Of a DNA stretch of 64,000 bases, positions 33,179 through 42,561 are shown one piece after another. The notes under the pieces were generated by a model. That model had not been told where the DNA came from. It saw only the letters and a list, made by a program, of their open reading frames with translations, and made no database searches. Numbering within the stretch: position 1 is the stretch's first letter; each line of letters opens with the position of its first letter. The DNA comes from DASVTR01 sp036382855 (lineage in GTDB: Bacteria; Acidobacteriota; Blastocatellia; Pyrinomonadales; Pyrinomonadaceae): the NCBI GenBank assembly GCA_036382855.1, contig DASVPO010000007.1, forward strand, positions 1 to 64,000, in the 5' to 3' direction. The translations under genes were made by a program, and so were the position numbers.

Positions 33179-36100
33179 ATGACCATGGCTAAGAAGCATG
33201 ATAAATCTCCCCTGAATCAAGCCATAGATCCTCAGAACTTTCGCCCCTCGGAGTTCATGCGGGCAAGACGGCCCGAACTGTTCTCCGACTCGAAAGTGAT
33301 CGGGGAGCCGCGCCTATCGCCCGAAGTCTTTGAGTACCACTTAGACACTCTCACCAGCAGAAAGCAAGAGACTGAGTTTGAGCACTTTTGCCGACGTTTG
33401 GCCGAGAAGGAGATCTGTCCGAACATCCTTCCACAGACCGGACCGACGGGCGGGGGCGATAGCAAAGTTGACGCTGAGACTTATCCGGTTTCTGATGCTA
33501 TCTCCTTGCGATGGTATGAGGGGCTGGGCAGGGAGGCCGGTCAGGAGCGGTGGGCTTTCGCGTTCAGCGCGAAGAAAACGTGGCGTTCAAAGGTGCAGTC
33601 GGACGTTAAGGGTATTGCCGGCACGGGACGCGACTATAAAATCATTTATTTCATAACGAATCAGTTCGTGCCGGACAAGGCGAGGGGGCAGGTCGAAGAT
33701 CAACTGAGGAAGAAGTATGGCGTCGGAGTCCGTATTCTCGACCGTACGTGGATTGTCAGGTGCGTGTTTGGTAACCGCCGCGTACAACTGGCCATTGAGG
33801 CACTGGGTCTCACAGGGTACGACGAAGAGAGTCGCAGAGTAACCGGGCCCCACGACCTGAAGCGTGAGGAGGATCTAAGGCAACTCGAGGCGCAGATAAA
33901 TGATCCGGACCGGTACGCGGGCGTGGAGTATCAGCTCGCCAAAGACTGCTTACGGGCTGCCCTTCTCGCTCGAGGACTAGAACTGCCGCGTACGGAGGTG
34001 GAAGGGCGCTTCCTTCGCGCCGAGCGAGTTGCGGAGCGAGTTGGCGATGCGCGGCAACGCCTACGAATCGTTTATAACCGGGCTTGGACGATCTTCTGGT
34101 GGTATGATGATTTCACGGAGTTAAATCGTCTCTATGACCTGGTCGAACAGCTCGTCGTCGGTAGTTCCCAAGCGACTGATCTGGAACGGCTGACGAACCT
34201 GTGGACATTGGTCCGCGCGACCGTAGATAGAGGGCAGACCGACGCTTCAACCGCGAAGTTAGATGTCAGGACCAAAACGCTCAAGTCAGAACTGGATCGA
34301 TTGGCTGCCGATAACACACGCCTCAACAATTCACTCCTCGCACGCACAGACAGATTGTTGATGGAGTTGCCGCATGCCGCTGATGACGCGCAGTTGCTGG
34401 ACTCCATCCTCCAAGAATTACAAGACATCATCGTTGCCACCGAAGGCTTAGTAGCGTACCCCGCCGAGCCTGTGTCTAGGATTATCCGAGAACTAGGCGA
34501 TGTCCTACCTGATAACGAACGCTATGACGAGCTGTTCGAATCCACTCTCAGGGTGATGGAGCGCCGCGCCAGCGAAGGAGAGGCCGGCAAGGCGCTCCTT
34601 GAGCGTGGCTATCAGAAACTGGAGAGGGGTAAGACCTACGACGCCATCAGGATTCTCGGGCGTGCCCAGCAGAAACTGGCCATGCGCGAGTATCGCGAGG
34701 AGCTCATATCAGCCCTGTTCGCGTGCGGCTCAGCATACGAAGCGGCGGGTTTGCTGTGGGCGGCCAGGGCCAACGTCCTGGCGGCAGCCAACCAAGCGTT
34801 TGCCGAGTATTGGGAACAAGCTGATCTTACGCCGCAGGCTCTGGCATGCCTCAGGAAACTCGTCTGGCTCGAACTGCAACTGGGGAGGATCCCTAGTGTC
34901 TTAGCTTGGATTGAGATGGCCTCCGCGGTGGCGCTGCAGATTCTCCAGACAGAGGGACGGCGTAAAGCATTCAGCAACGAGCGCGCTGCTTGGGATCGGA
35001 CCTTGGCCCTCCTCCTCCTCAGAACGGACTTTTGGGAGCTGAAGTGGCTGGGCTTCTTACCCGAGATTCTCGACGGCCTGGAGCTGGATGTTTCGTGGCT
35101 CTCGTTACTCTACGCTCTCGGCCACGAAGCTCACCTACGTTCCGAAGGAGCTATACCCGAGGCTGAAACGGCAGACTCTGCGCGCGACTTCTTCTGGCAG
35201 TTAGTTAATCATCCCGAGGGCAATGACCTCCCCAAACGCCCGGAGCTGCTCTGGGGGCGTACGGTCACGTTCCGCTCCTTCGTGCTGGGTTGCGAGGTCG
35301 AGATTGAGACGGCGAACAACCGTGACTCCATATTTCTTTCCGAAACTGTGCTCGCGGCACTCGAGGCGTTGATGGCAACCAGCCTCGACGGCACGATGGC
35401 GTTTGCTCACGCCTCCCAATTCAAAATCAGCGTTGCGCCGTCCGATTTTGTCGATGGCATGCCGGGGTACGAAGTTGATGAGACTGGGCTCAGCCAGGCG
35501 ATGACGATTAAACACTCGCCCGACATTTCCAAGCAGATGACTGAGGCCCGGGGTGAATTCCAAGCTTGGCTACAGCGTTTAGTTATCGAAGTGGCATTTC
35601 GATTCACGGTCGTAGACGATTTGGACAGTTACCTAAAACAACTGGTCGGGAACGAGTTGGGCATGGGAAGAGCCTTTACCTTTGCGGAGATGGCTATCTC
35701 GGTGAGCAACATTCTCGGCGAAAACCCTAAGTTACAGCTCGCGGACTGGGAAGCCGATGTAAAAGGTAAGAGATTTCCACTCAAGCGGAATGCGGCCTGG
35801 GATCAAAGCTTAGAACAGAAAGACAAAACAAGCCGGGAAGAGCTGAGGCCGCTACAGCCGGGTGAGGGTGATGCTCCGGACTGGTTGTTTGAAGTCGATA
35901 AGCTCAAGCACAGAGACCGGCCGGTACTTTCCCTTATCAACATACCCTTGTGGGACAAGGCTGAGTGGCAATCGGCCCTTTATATTACCCCGCCGGGCTA
36001 TCCGCCGTACCTGGCTCTGGGCTTCAAGAACGCCGAGGCCGGTCAGTCCATATTCAGGGGGTGGCGCTCCAAACTCGGCATGATCGATAGGCACGAACAA

Positions 36101-36793
36101 CTTCGTGTTTCAATAATTACAGGGATCGATAGAGAGCACCCGGCTAATTACAGATTGGTCGTCGGCTCTAATATAAACAGCCCCCAAAGAGATCCGAAGA
36201 GTAATCACTTCATGATGGTTTACCGGCTGCATACATTGGAGCCGTCCGACACAAAGAACCTCGACAGATTTTTGAAGCGATACAGTCGGGTTGGTAAGTA
36301 CATACTACTGCCTGCCCACGTAGTAGACGAAACTACTATGCCCACCCCCTTCTGGGATCTAATGATTGGTAAGCAGGAGCTGCGAGTGTGTCCGGCGTGG
36401 CAACTCGGCGAGCACGACCCAGACGTCTGCGCCATCCAAGAAGGGGACGATCCCATCATCCCTGAAGGTGTAAAAGATGCGCCCGTCCTCAAGGCTATGA
36501 ATAGATTTTCAAAGCGGGCGGGCAGGAAGAATAGACGGAGTAGCCTTAAGCCAGAGATTGATAAGATCATAAAGCCTTATTCTGAGGAGTTAGGGACTTC
36601 AGACTCCGAAGTTATTTCTACCTTTTTGGAGTACTTGAGCAGAGGGGAATTAAAAGGCCACTGGCCATGCTACTGCGGAAGCGGCAAAAGACTGCGGCAG
36701 TGTCACATGGAGCAGCTTCTCAATGCCCGTAATCGCATCAGCGCTGCTGAAGCACGTAATGTATTAGCGCAATTGACGCGTCAATCGTTGTGA
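33179..36793 (+). CDS. Restriction-endonuclease-like / TPR-like / SEC-C protein, 1204 aa
   Basis: The N-terminus (residues about 60-200) looks like an Mrr-type PD-(D/E)XK domain: EFEHFCRRLAEKEI for the first helix, then Asp in GGGDSKVDAE and Ser-x-Lys in AFSAKKTW. Residues about 220-650 are helical repeats (TPR-like). A large unassigned region follows, with no P-loop visible. The C-terminal SEC-C zinc motif CYCGSGKRLRQCH is near residues 1164-1176. Start 33179 or 33185. It is a probable DNA- or RNA-degrading conflict protein that senses through its repeats; it is not a family I can name. Confidence 0.65.
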   Translation: MTMAKKHDKSPLNQAIDPQNFRPSEFMRARRPELFSDSKVIGEPRLSPEVFEYHLDTLTSRKQETEFEHFCRRLAEKEICPNILPQTGPTGGGDSKVDAETYPVSDAISLRWYEGLGREAGQERWAFAFSAKKTWRSKVQSDVKGIAGTGRDYKIIYFITNQFVPDKARGQVEDQLRKKYGVGVRILDRTWIVRCVFGNRRVQLAIEALGLTGYDEESRRVTGPHDLKREEDLRQLEAQINDPDRYAGVEYQLAKDCLRAALLARGLELPRTEVEGRFLRAERVAERVGDARQRLRIVYNRAWTIFWWYDDFTELNRLYDLVEQLVVGSSQATDLERLTNLWTLVRATVDRGQTDASTAKLDVRTKTLKSELDRLAADNTRLNNSLLARTDRLLMELPHAADDAQLLDSILQELQDIIVATEGLVAYPAEPVSRIIRELGDVLPDNERYDELFESTLRVMERRASEGEAGKALLERGYQKLERGKTYDAIRILGRAQQKLAMREYREELISALFACGSAYEAAGLLWAARANVLAAANQAFAEYWEQADLTPQALACLRKLVWLELQLGRIPSVLAWIEMASAVALQILQTEGRRKAFSNERAAWDRTLALLLLRTDFWELKWLGFLPEILDGLELDVSWLSLLYALGHEAHLRSEGAIPEAETADSARDFFWQLVNHPEGNDLPKRPELLWGRTVTFRSFVLGCEVEIETANNRDSIFLSETVLAALEALMATSLDGTMAFAHASQFKISVAPSDFVDGMPGYEVDETGLSQAMTIKHSPDISKQMTEARGEFQAWLQRLVIEVAFRFTVVDDLDSYLKQLVGNELGMGRAFTFAEMAISVSNILGENPKLQLADWEADVKGKRFPLKRNAAWDQSLEQKDKTSREELRPLQPGEGDAPDWLFEVDKLKHRDRPVLSLINIPLWDKAEWQSALYITPPGYPPYLALGFKNAEAGQSIFRGWRSKLGMIDRHEQLRVSIITGIDREHPANYRLVVGSNINSPQRDPKSNHFMMVYRLHTLEPSDTKNLDRFLKRYSRVGKYILLPAHVVDETTMPTPFWDLMIGKQELRVCPAWQLGEHDPDVCAIQEGDDPIIPEGVKDAPVLKAMNRFSKRAGRKNRRSSLKPEIDKIIKPYSEELGTSDSEVISTFLEYLSRGELKGHWPCYCGSGKRLRQCHMEQLLNARNRISAAEARNVLAQLTRQSL

Positions 36794-36981
36794 CTTTTCT
36801 TTGGCAAAACTACTCAGGGTAGTGCCCCCGCACAAGGATGTTAAGCATGACGAAGTAGCCACGCGGGGCAAGTGCGTCGGCTTAAGGTAGTATCATGACT
36901 ATCATGACCGACAGAACCAACCTCTGAAAGACGGAGATAAGATTTCGCCTTCGCTGCTTGATTCAGATGCTGTTGCTAAGG

Positions 36982-38154
36982 TTACGAACTGCGGTTCGTG
37001 GCGGAGGGCTCATCCGTGAGCGAGTCATATTTCGCAGCAATTGCAGCTTCATGCAGTATGTCAGAGACATAGTCTCGGATAGTTGTGCAGATTATGTCCC
37101 ATTGGCCAAGGCAAGATTCAACCAATACCTTTTGATCTGCTTCGGTATTTTCAGTTGCCCATTTGATCAGATTAAGAGCGCGCTCACTTAAAGGCGGATG
37201 TGAGTCTTGCCCAATATCTTGGCGAGAGCGTGAGTGAACATGTGCGAGGACTTGTGAATCAACATCGGCCAATTTGGCAACGCACGCCTCGCAGGTTTCG
37301 ACCGCGCGGAAGAAAGCAAGACCGCCCGCGCCAGAGAACGCCAGCAAGTTATCATTCTTCGAACCCCAAAAGCGGCTAAGCTGCAAACCCATAGCATCGC
37401 AGAAATGTTCAAGTCCTTCCGCTGACACCTCCTCGGACTCGTCGGCAAGTTGGAGTCCCCGTTCATCTGCAAGAAAATGCGCATATTCGTGAGAGAGTGC
37501 GAAAACTTCCATTGCCATTAGCAGTTCCATTCGAAGGGGGAGATAGTTTGGTGGCTGCTTCACCTCGCCGAAACCTAAGAGGGTGCCGGTCGCGGCGTAG
37601 TACAGGCAAAGGCGGGACGCGAGTAAAATGCCGCTAGGATCTTTTGCGAGAGGTGCTTTTAGGTCTTCAGGAGATATAATTTGCTTGTTTGGTGCCTCTG
37701 CGGCAATAGCTTGGGCAGTGGCTGTATATGCCTTTGCCCAGTAGCTACAGAATGCTATTATCCCAGGCCCGATGAATAATTGGTGAGTTCCCGTGGTGGG
37801 TCGAGCGAAGGGGGTAGGATTAATGGAGGTCGAAGTGACGAGTTCCACCTCCCTGAGGGGTTGTAGTCCAATTTCACGTGCGCACTCGGCTACCCCTTCA
37901 AAAATAGGTCTGAAGATAGCCTCTGTCATTGGTAAGTCATATTTGCTTCTCGGAGAGAAGGTCTTGACGGTGTCTGCGAAGTGATCTTCGTGGCCGGACG
38001 CAATATCTCCGAGGGTGGCCCGCGCGCTAGCCCTCAACCGCTCCTGATTTTGTTGGACCCAAGCACTTAACCGATGGTAGTCAAATACGTCTTCCCAACC
38101 CTCGGTCAACAGTGACTTCTGAAGCAACTCACGATACCGATCAGTTTCGTCCAT
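36982..38154 (-). CDS. Predicted zinc metallopeptidase (HExxH)
   Basis: 390 aa. HEYAH at residues 222-226, a downstream acidic ligand region EGLEHFCDAMG (about 246-256) and SHPPLSER further on, a layout reminiscent of M48-type HPPxxxR gluzincins. There is no signal peptide or membrane anchor, so it is probably cytoplasmic. It is monocistronic, on the strand opposite the 1204-aa gene. It may be an independent cargo gene or a regulator of a neighbouring system. Confidence 0.6.
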   Translation of the reverse strand: MDETDRYRELLQKSLLTEGWEDVFDYHRLSAWVQQNQERLRASARATLGDIASGHEDHFADTVKTFSPRSKYDLPMTEAIFRPIFEGVAECAREIGLQPLREVELVTSTSINPTPFARPTTGTHQLFIGPGIIAFCSYWAKAYTATAQAIAAEAPNKQIISPEDLKAPLAKDPSGILLASRLCLYYAATGTLLGFGEVKQPPNYLPLRMELLMAMEVFALSHEYAHFLADERGLQLADESEEVSAEGLEHFCDAMGLQLSRFWGSKNDNLLAFSGAGGLAFFRAVETCEACVAKLADVDSQVLAHVHSRSRQDIGQDSHPPLSERALNLIKWATENTEADQKVLVESCLGQWDIICTTIRDYVSDILHEAAIAAKYDSLTDEPSATNRSS

Positions 38155-38544
38155 TGTCTCTTATTCTCTGCACGTCGGCGCTGTACACTGGCTGATACTT
38201 AATCAGTTATAAGTCGTTAGCTGCGTCACATTCTAAGTCGAGATTAAACACTGCCGGCGATTTACTTTCTCTGGAGAAAGAGTTCGCTGCTATTGACAGC
38301 CCAACACAACGCTGACGAGTAGGACAGCCTTTTAAGAGGCCAGCAAATGACTCCTTAGTAAGGGCATGCTGACAGCGCTCTTTTATTTTGGAGAGAGCCT
38401 AAGCCTCCGTATCTGATTTAATCCGCCTTTTAATTGATACTCTGGACTTGTGTCACTTAATAGCAATCCGCTGTACGCATATCTTGGTCGTTGCCACATT
38501 TGCGTAGTCAAGTGCCTCATGCGTTATGGGTGGTGAATAAGCCA
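38155..38544. other. Intergenic region, no gene seen
   Basis: 390 bases with stops in all frames and no strong hairpin. It separates the metallopeptidase promoter from the 3' end of the four-gene operon. Confidence 0.5.
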
Positions 38545-39225
38545 TTACCGTTCAAATAAAATTTCAAGAACCTTCTCTCCAGTCATACGTTCAACCTTGA
38601 CTGTTAAATCTTCAATATCAGGAACCTTGTAGTCTACTGTCAGTTCTACAATTGCCCAGTAATCGTGCTTCTTTCGGCGAGATTCGTAAGGGTAATCTCG
38701 TAAAGGGAGGAAAGTGTCAGAACCTCGGGGGTGAGGATACGGCTTAGTGCACCCGGAGTTGAGAGGGGCTAAGGTAATTTCGTCAACGTGACGCTCAAGC
38801 ATCAGTGCTGTATCAATAGTAAGTACGCAATGCTCCTGATTCCGATAAGGTTTGGCATTAAGTAAAGTCAACAGCCTCTCCCTAGTCAACCAGAAGAATA
38901 CTCGCCTGTTCAATGTTTCATACCACTCGCGCGGCGTCACATCTCTCAGGCATCTTAGTAAGCCGCTGTCAGACATAGGCTTCTGATCGCGTATGACTGC
39001 CGTGCCGTAAACCGGGTGTGAGATTGGAATAGATTCCGGCCGGTGTTCACTTTCTATCGCATAACGCTGCGCACCTTTAATCTCATAGAGATCCAGTAAC
39101 GCACTCGTACTTAGCAATCCGTTTTTACGAATGCTATCCCATGTATCAGCTTCAGCCATGTGGTAAAGCTTAGGATAGCGGGTGATCATCTCTTTAGGAG
39201 TAATACCTGCTAATTTGCTTACCAT
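38545..39225 (-). CDS. DUF7002-like protein with ADP-ribosyltransferase-like N-terminus
   Basis: 226 aa. The N-terminal segment YPKLYHMAEADTWDSIRKNG (residues about 17-36), then LLSTSALLDL, matches the H-x(n)-SIxxxGL pattern shared by DarT (DUF4433) and Tpt1-like ADP-ribosyltransferase folds. Later RRVFFWLTRERLLTLL and TIDTALMLER fit the same fold. I recall such proteins as DUF7002, but this is tentative. The start overlaps the synthetase gene by 7 bases, so it is the last gene of the operon. Possible NAD-using toxin or nucleotide-modifying enzyme; activity unproven. Confidence 0.6.
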   Translation of the reverse strand: MVSKLAGITPKEMITRYPKLYHMAEADTWDSIRKNGLLSTSALLDLYEIKGAQRYAIESEHRPESIPISHPVYGTAVIRDQKPMSDSGLLRCLRDVTPREWYETLNRRVFFWLTRERLLTLLNAKPYRNQEHCVLTIDTALMLERHVDEITLAPLNSGCTKPYPHPRGSDTFLPLRDYPYESRRKKHDYWAIVELTVDYKVPDIEDLTVKVERMTGEKVLEILFER

Positions 39226-40832
39226 GATCTCCGGTCGATAATACTTCTAGAATTAAACCCTGTAGATATAAGAGTAACAGGCGCTAGGGCCACACGCTCC
39301 ACCTCTTGAATGAAGCGAATAGTTTCGTCATTCAACTGGTCGAAACGCTTGGCTTTCATATTATCCTTAGATAGATAGTCAGCGAAAGTAAGCGCAATGT
39401 CAGTAGGGCTGTTCAAAAAGGCCGCTTTCCGTAGTAACTGCCAGTCAAATTCCGCCACCCGGCGATTCCGATTTGTCGTAGAAGTACGCTCGGCCCCCCT
39501 GAGTTGATCGACATTCAGCCCCGCGCGCTTGGCAATCTCATCCCAGTCAAGCGGCTGGGACATAAATCCTGACGTCTTGCCTTCAGCATCGGGGTCTGCA
39601 ACCCGTATTGGGTACGTGCGACAGACCATTATTACTTTCCGGACGCGTCCCGGTGAGATTCCCGCCTCAGCCAGGCAGCCAGCCACGGTCGTATCTCTCG
39701 AGGTAACATACGGGTAGATGCCGTGGTAAAGGCTTAGCCCTGTTCCTTGTGTACCTTCTAAGAAAATCTTTTTCCCTTCGGACAACGCCTTTTCGAGCTC
39801 CTCGTAAGTGTCACGGATGAACGGGCGGAACTCAGCAATATCCTTTGCCATCCTCACACTGCTCTCGCCTCGATGAATGATCCTCCTCGAAGTCGCGTAG
39901 CCAACACCCTGTCCTGTTGAACTGATGTTATTTACCAGCCTCCGCTTCTCGTTGCTGATGTCTCTCTTTTCTATAATCATTGCACGAGGGTCGATAGAGA
40001 GGCGGTCTTTATCGATTTGGCAGGCCGCAATCTCAGCGGCCAACCGGGCGATACTGATGTTGGCACCGGGGCCAATGATTAGCCTGGCCTCACTCGAACG
40101 CGTGCCGGATGGTAGCTGATGAAAAGTGAACGGTTTCGGCTCTTCGAATACTTTGTGGCCAGCGTTGGGCCCCCCTACCCTTACCAATATGTCATACTCA
40201 CGGGCGAGGTAAGATGCTACATGCCCTTTACCCTCACTTCCGTACTGCCCTCCTACGAGCACGTCGACGAGACGCGAATTCTCGCGACCATACAGCCCGA
40301 GGTGAGATGCAGCCCTGGTAACCACATCATCTCGGGTGCTGTGGCCGGTGTTTATAACGACGTCCGCCACTCCGGCTAGCTTGCGAACTTTTCTTTCTGT
40401 TTTGTTCTCCATCACCTCCCGGTAAGTGGCAAACTCCTTAAACCCTTCCACCTGTCGCTGCTTGTATCGGGCTTCGAGAATATCGAGCGGGGCGGTGAGG
40501 TGTATATGGAAAACACGCGGCCCGAAAGCGCGCCGGATGCTGTCAATCTGGTTCGGGATGCGGACAGCGTCTACTACTACTATTTCATCCTCTTTATGCT
40601 CCTCGGCTAGTTGAATCAGCGCATCGCGCACCCAGCCGCCTTTAGTCCGGCGGTCTAAATACTCCCCATAGTCCTGCATGGCACCCCGCTCACGCTCTAT
40701 CTCCGGTGCCAGTTGGCTGATTACCTCCTTAGTCTTAAGCGCACGGAAGCCGAACCTCGCAACAAGATTGTCGCAGAGCGTTGACTTTCCTGAACCGACC
40801 TGGCCGGAGAGAAGAACGACTTGTTTGAGCAA
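39219..40832 (-). CDS. P-loop nucleotide kinase fused to adenylosuccinate synthetase-like enzyme (PurZ-like)
   Basis: 537 aa. Residues 1-180 are a P-loop kinase: Walker A GQVGSGKS (10-17), VVVDAVRIPNQ, and HLTAPLDILEARYKQR as in dNMP or dephospho-CoA kinases. Residues 188-537 are a complete adenylosuccinate synthetase: GGQYGSEGKG (194-203), RVGGPNAGH (218-226), STGQGVGYA (305-313), EGTQGTGLSLYHGIYPYVTS (359-378) and the Asp-binding loop STTNRNRR (451-458). In canonical PurA the first motif reads GDEGKGK with a catalytic Asp; here it is Ser199. I recall this change from phage PurZ, which acts on dGMP. Third gene of the operon, 13 bases after the macro-domain gene. Confidence 0.85.
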   Translation of the reverse strand: MLKQVVLLSGQVGSGKSTLCDNLVARFGFRALKTKEVISQLAPEIERERGAMQDYGEYLDRRTKGGWVRDALIQLAEEHKEDEIVVVDAVRIPNQIDSIRRAFGPRVFHIHLTAPLDILEARYKQRQVEGFKEFATYREVMENKTERKVRKLAGVADVVINTGHSTRDDVVTRAASHLGLYGRENSRLVDVLVGGQYGSEGKGHVASYLAREYDILVRVGGPNAGHKVFEEPKPFTFHQLPSGTRSSEARLIIGPGANISIARLAAEIAACQIDKDRLSIDPRAMIIEKRDISNEKRRLVNNISSTGQGVGYATSRRIIHRGESSVRMAKDIAEFRPFIRDTYEELEKALSEGKKIFLEGTQGTGLSLYHGIYPYVTSRDTTVAGCLAEAGISPGRVRKVIMVCRTYPIRVADPDAEGKTSGFMSQPLDWDEIAKRAGLNVDQLRGAERTSTTNRNRRVAEFDWQLLRKAAFLNSPTDIALTFADYLSKDNMKAKRFDQLNDETIRFIQEVERVALAPVTLISTGFNSRSIIDRRSW

Positions 40833-40845
40833 AGCTGATTACCCG

Positions 40846-42561
40846 TTAGATCAAGTTCAACTGCCCGCCCCCCTGATCTTCACCTTGAGAAAATGCCAAT
40901 CTGCCCTGCGGAGCCTTCCTTACGGGGGCGTTTGGCAGTGTATAGACATAGACCTTTATCCCTCGCCCACACAACGCGTCCTCTATAAGTTCTGAGATAA
41001 TCTCCCAGTTTCCGCCAGCTTGGCCGCTCCCGATGCGAGGCATGTGTACGCTGGCCCCGCGTCTTTCAGCAGCATCAGCTAATAATTCAAGGCATGATTT
41101 TAGTGCCGAATATTTAATGCGTGGTTTGTTTGATTCCCCATATCCGCGCTGAGCGACCATTGTGAATACCGCAAGCCTTTCATCTACCTCGGCTAGGCGG
41201 GCGTTTCCGAGTGATAAATGTCTTTCCCCCTCCGCCGACCAGCGTTCGAAGTCTGCTTGCGCCCGAGGCCACTTCTTCTTAACAGCCCGGGCAAAGACTC
41301 CGCCCCACATCGGTGTCTTGTCGTTAACAATATGTGCAATGATGCGGTAATCACCCTCGTCTCGCGGGTCCGTAGCGTCACCCCTTCTGTAATTGATCTT
41401 GTTTGGTGAGTGGTAAGAAGGGGAGGGGGGCATGATGATACCCATGACGCGCGGATAAATCTGGTCAGGGTATGAGGGAATACCGACACACTCCACCTTA
41501 ATGTCCCCTAATGTTGTAAGCCATTGTTCGATTCCAATCTCCGTGTAACCGATGGCAGCGCAATGCCTCACAATACTCGTTTTAGGTAATTTGAATCCGG
41601 TAGGTATAGGTACTTGCCAGGTTTTCGAAGGCCTCACGTAGTCTATCTGATAATCAGATCCGGCCTTCATGCGAGAGGCGCTGAAAATACAACATTGACT
41701 CGAAGTGACTCTAGCAACGCGGAGGAGCAACGCCTCGGTCGAGACGTCATAATCCTTTCGTAATTGCATCAACTTCTCAATCGATAACATTTGCTCGTTA
41801 AATTCAGGCAAAGTCCCGAAGGGCATCAACAGTTCAGCGGCACCTACGTTGCACAACATCTCCAACTGCCACTCATCCTCCACCATTTCTTCGTGGGTGG
41901 CCCTGTTTCTTACTTTCTCGCCGCAATCAGGAAATAACGTGTGAGTGATTTCGTGACAAAGTGAATACCTGACGCGTCCACGAGGACGATTTGGGTTAAA
42001 TTCGATCATGAACCTTCCGCCACCGAGGTGTTTCGTTCGAGCGTCACGTACGTCTTCTCGGGGGATAACACTGATTCTTCTAAACTCGGCGAGCGCAAAG
42101 GGGTCGAGCGGCGGCACACTGCCACCTGCTTCCGTAAATTCAAGGATCGCCTTTCTCGCTTCTTCAGCAATTGTTTCGACGGGTTCGCGCCCCACCGCTA
42201 GCGCCAAGACAGATGAATTAGTCCAGTAGCGGGATTTTGACTGCACCCGAGGGGATTTGCTAGCGGGCAGATTAAGATCGTTATTTACGTGCTTTACAGG
42301 GTTCATACGCGCGCGCGTGTCTCGGAGGGCTGCGCGTACGCGCGAGGCCTCGGCCCGCCCTTCACCCTCCAGCCTGCGCGCTTCCTTTTCAAGGTGACCT
42401 GCAAATTCGGAGATTAAGTCTGAAGGGTTAATACCAAGGGCAGCTAGGCTTTCGTCGGCACATACTTGATCTTCTGGCTCGTCATCCGACCCGAATAGTG
42501 CCTCGATTAGTTTCTCCTGCTCGCCCGGGACTTCCAAATGGTCAATCTTTTTGTTTTTCAT
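40846..42561 (-). CDS. ImmA/IrrE metallopeptidase fused to macro domain
   Basis: Start ATG 42561 (MKNKKIDHLEV) overlaps the sigma-gene stop as ATGA; a longer frame reaches 42609. 571 aa. The peptidase part has HEITH at residues 203-207 and the IrrE-type EWQLEMLCNVGAAELLMP (about 230-247). The macro domain (about 389-544) starts RRGDATDP and has AHIVNDKTPMWGGVFARAVK and MPRIGSGQAGGNWE, closest to TARG1/ALC1-type ADP-ribose or deoxynucleotide-ADP-ribosyl hydrolases. The first 110 residues are charged and helical. IrrE-type proteases cut repressors; macro domains bind or remove ADP-ribose. Confidence 0.85.
   Translation of the reverse strand: MKNKKIDHLEVPGEQEKLIEALFGSDDEPEDQVCADESLAALGINPSDLISEFAGHLEKEARRLEGEGRAEASRVRAALRDTRARMNPVKHVNNDLNLPASKSPRVQSKSRYWTNSSVLALAVGREPVETIAEEARKAILEFTEAGGSVPPLDPFALAEFRRISVIPREDVRDARTKHLGGGRFMIEFNPNRPRGRVRYSLCHEITHTLFPDCGEKVRNRATHEEMVEDEWQLEMLCNVGAAELLMPFGTLPEFNEQMLSIEKLMQLRKDYDVSTEALLLRVARVTSSQCCIFSASRMKAGSDYQIDYVRPSKTWQVPIPTGFKLPKTSIVRHCAAIGYTEIGIEQWLTTLGDIKVECVGIPSYPDQIYPRVMGIIMPPSPSYHSPNKINYRRGDATDPRDEGDYRIIAHIVNDKTPMWGGVFARAVKKKWPRAQADFERWSAEGERHLSLGNARLAEVDERLAVFTMVAQRGYGESNKPRIKYSALKSCLELLADAAERRGASVHMPRIGSGQAGGNWEIISELIEDALCGRGIKVYVYTLPNAPVRKAPQGRLAFSQGEDQGGGQLNLI

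Noticed and set aside
39219..40832. Housekeeping purA displaced into the transposon
   Set aside because: The N-terminal kinase fusion, the Asp-to-Ser change and co-translation with macro and ART-like genes do not fit the housekeeping enzyme.
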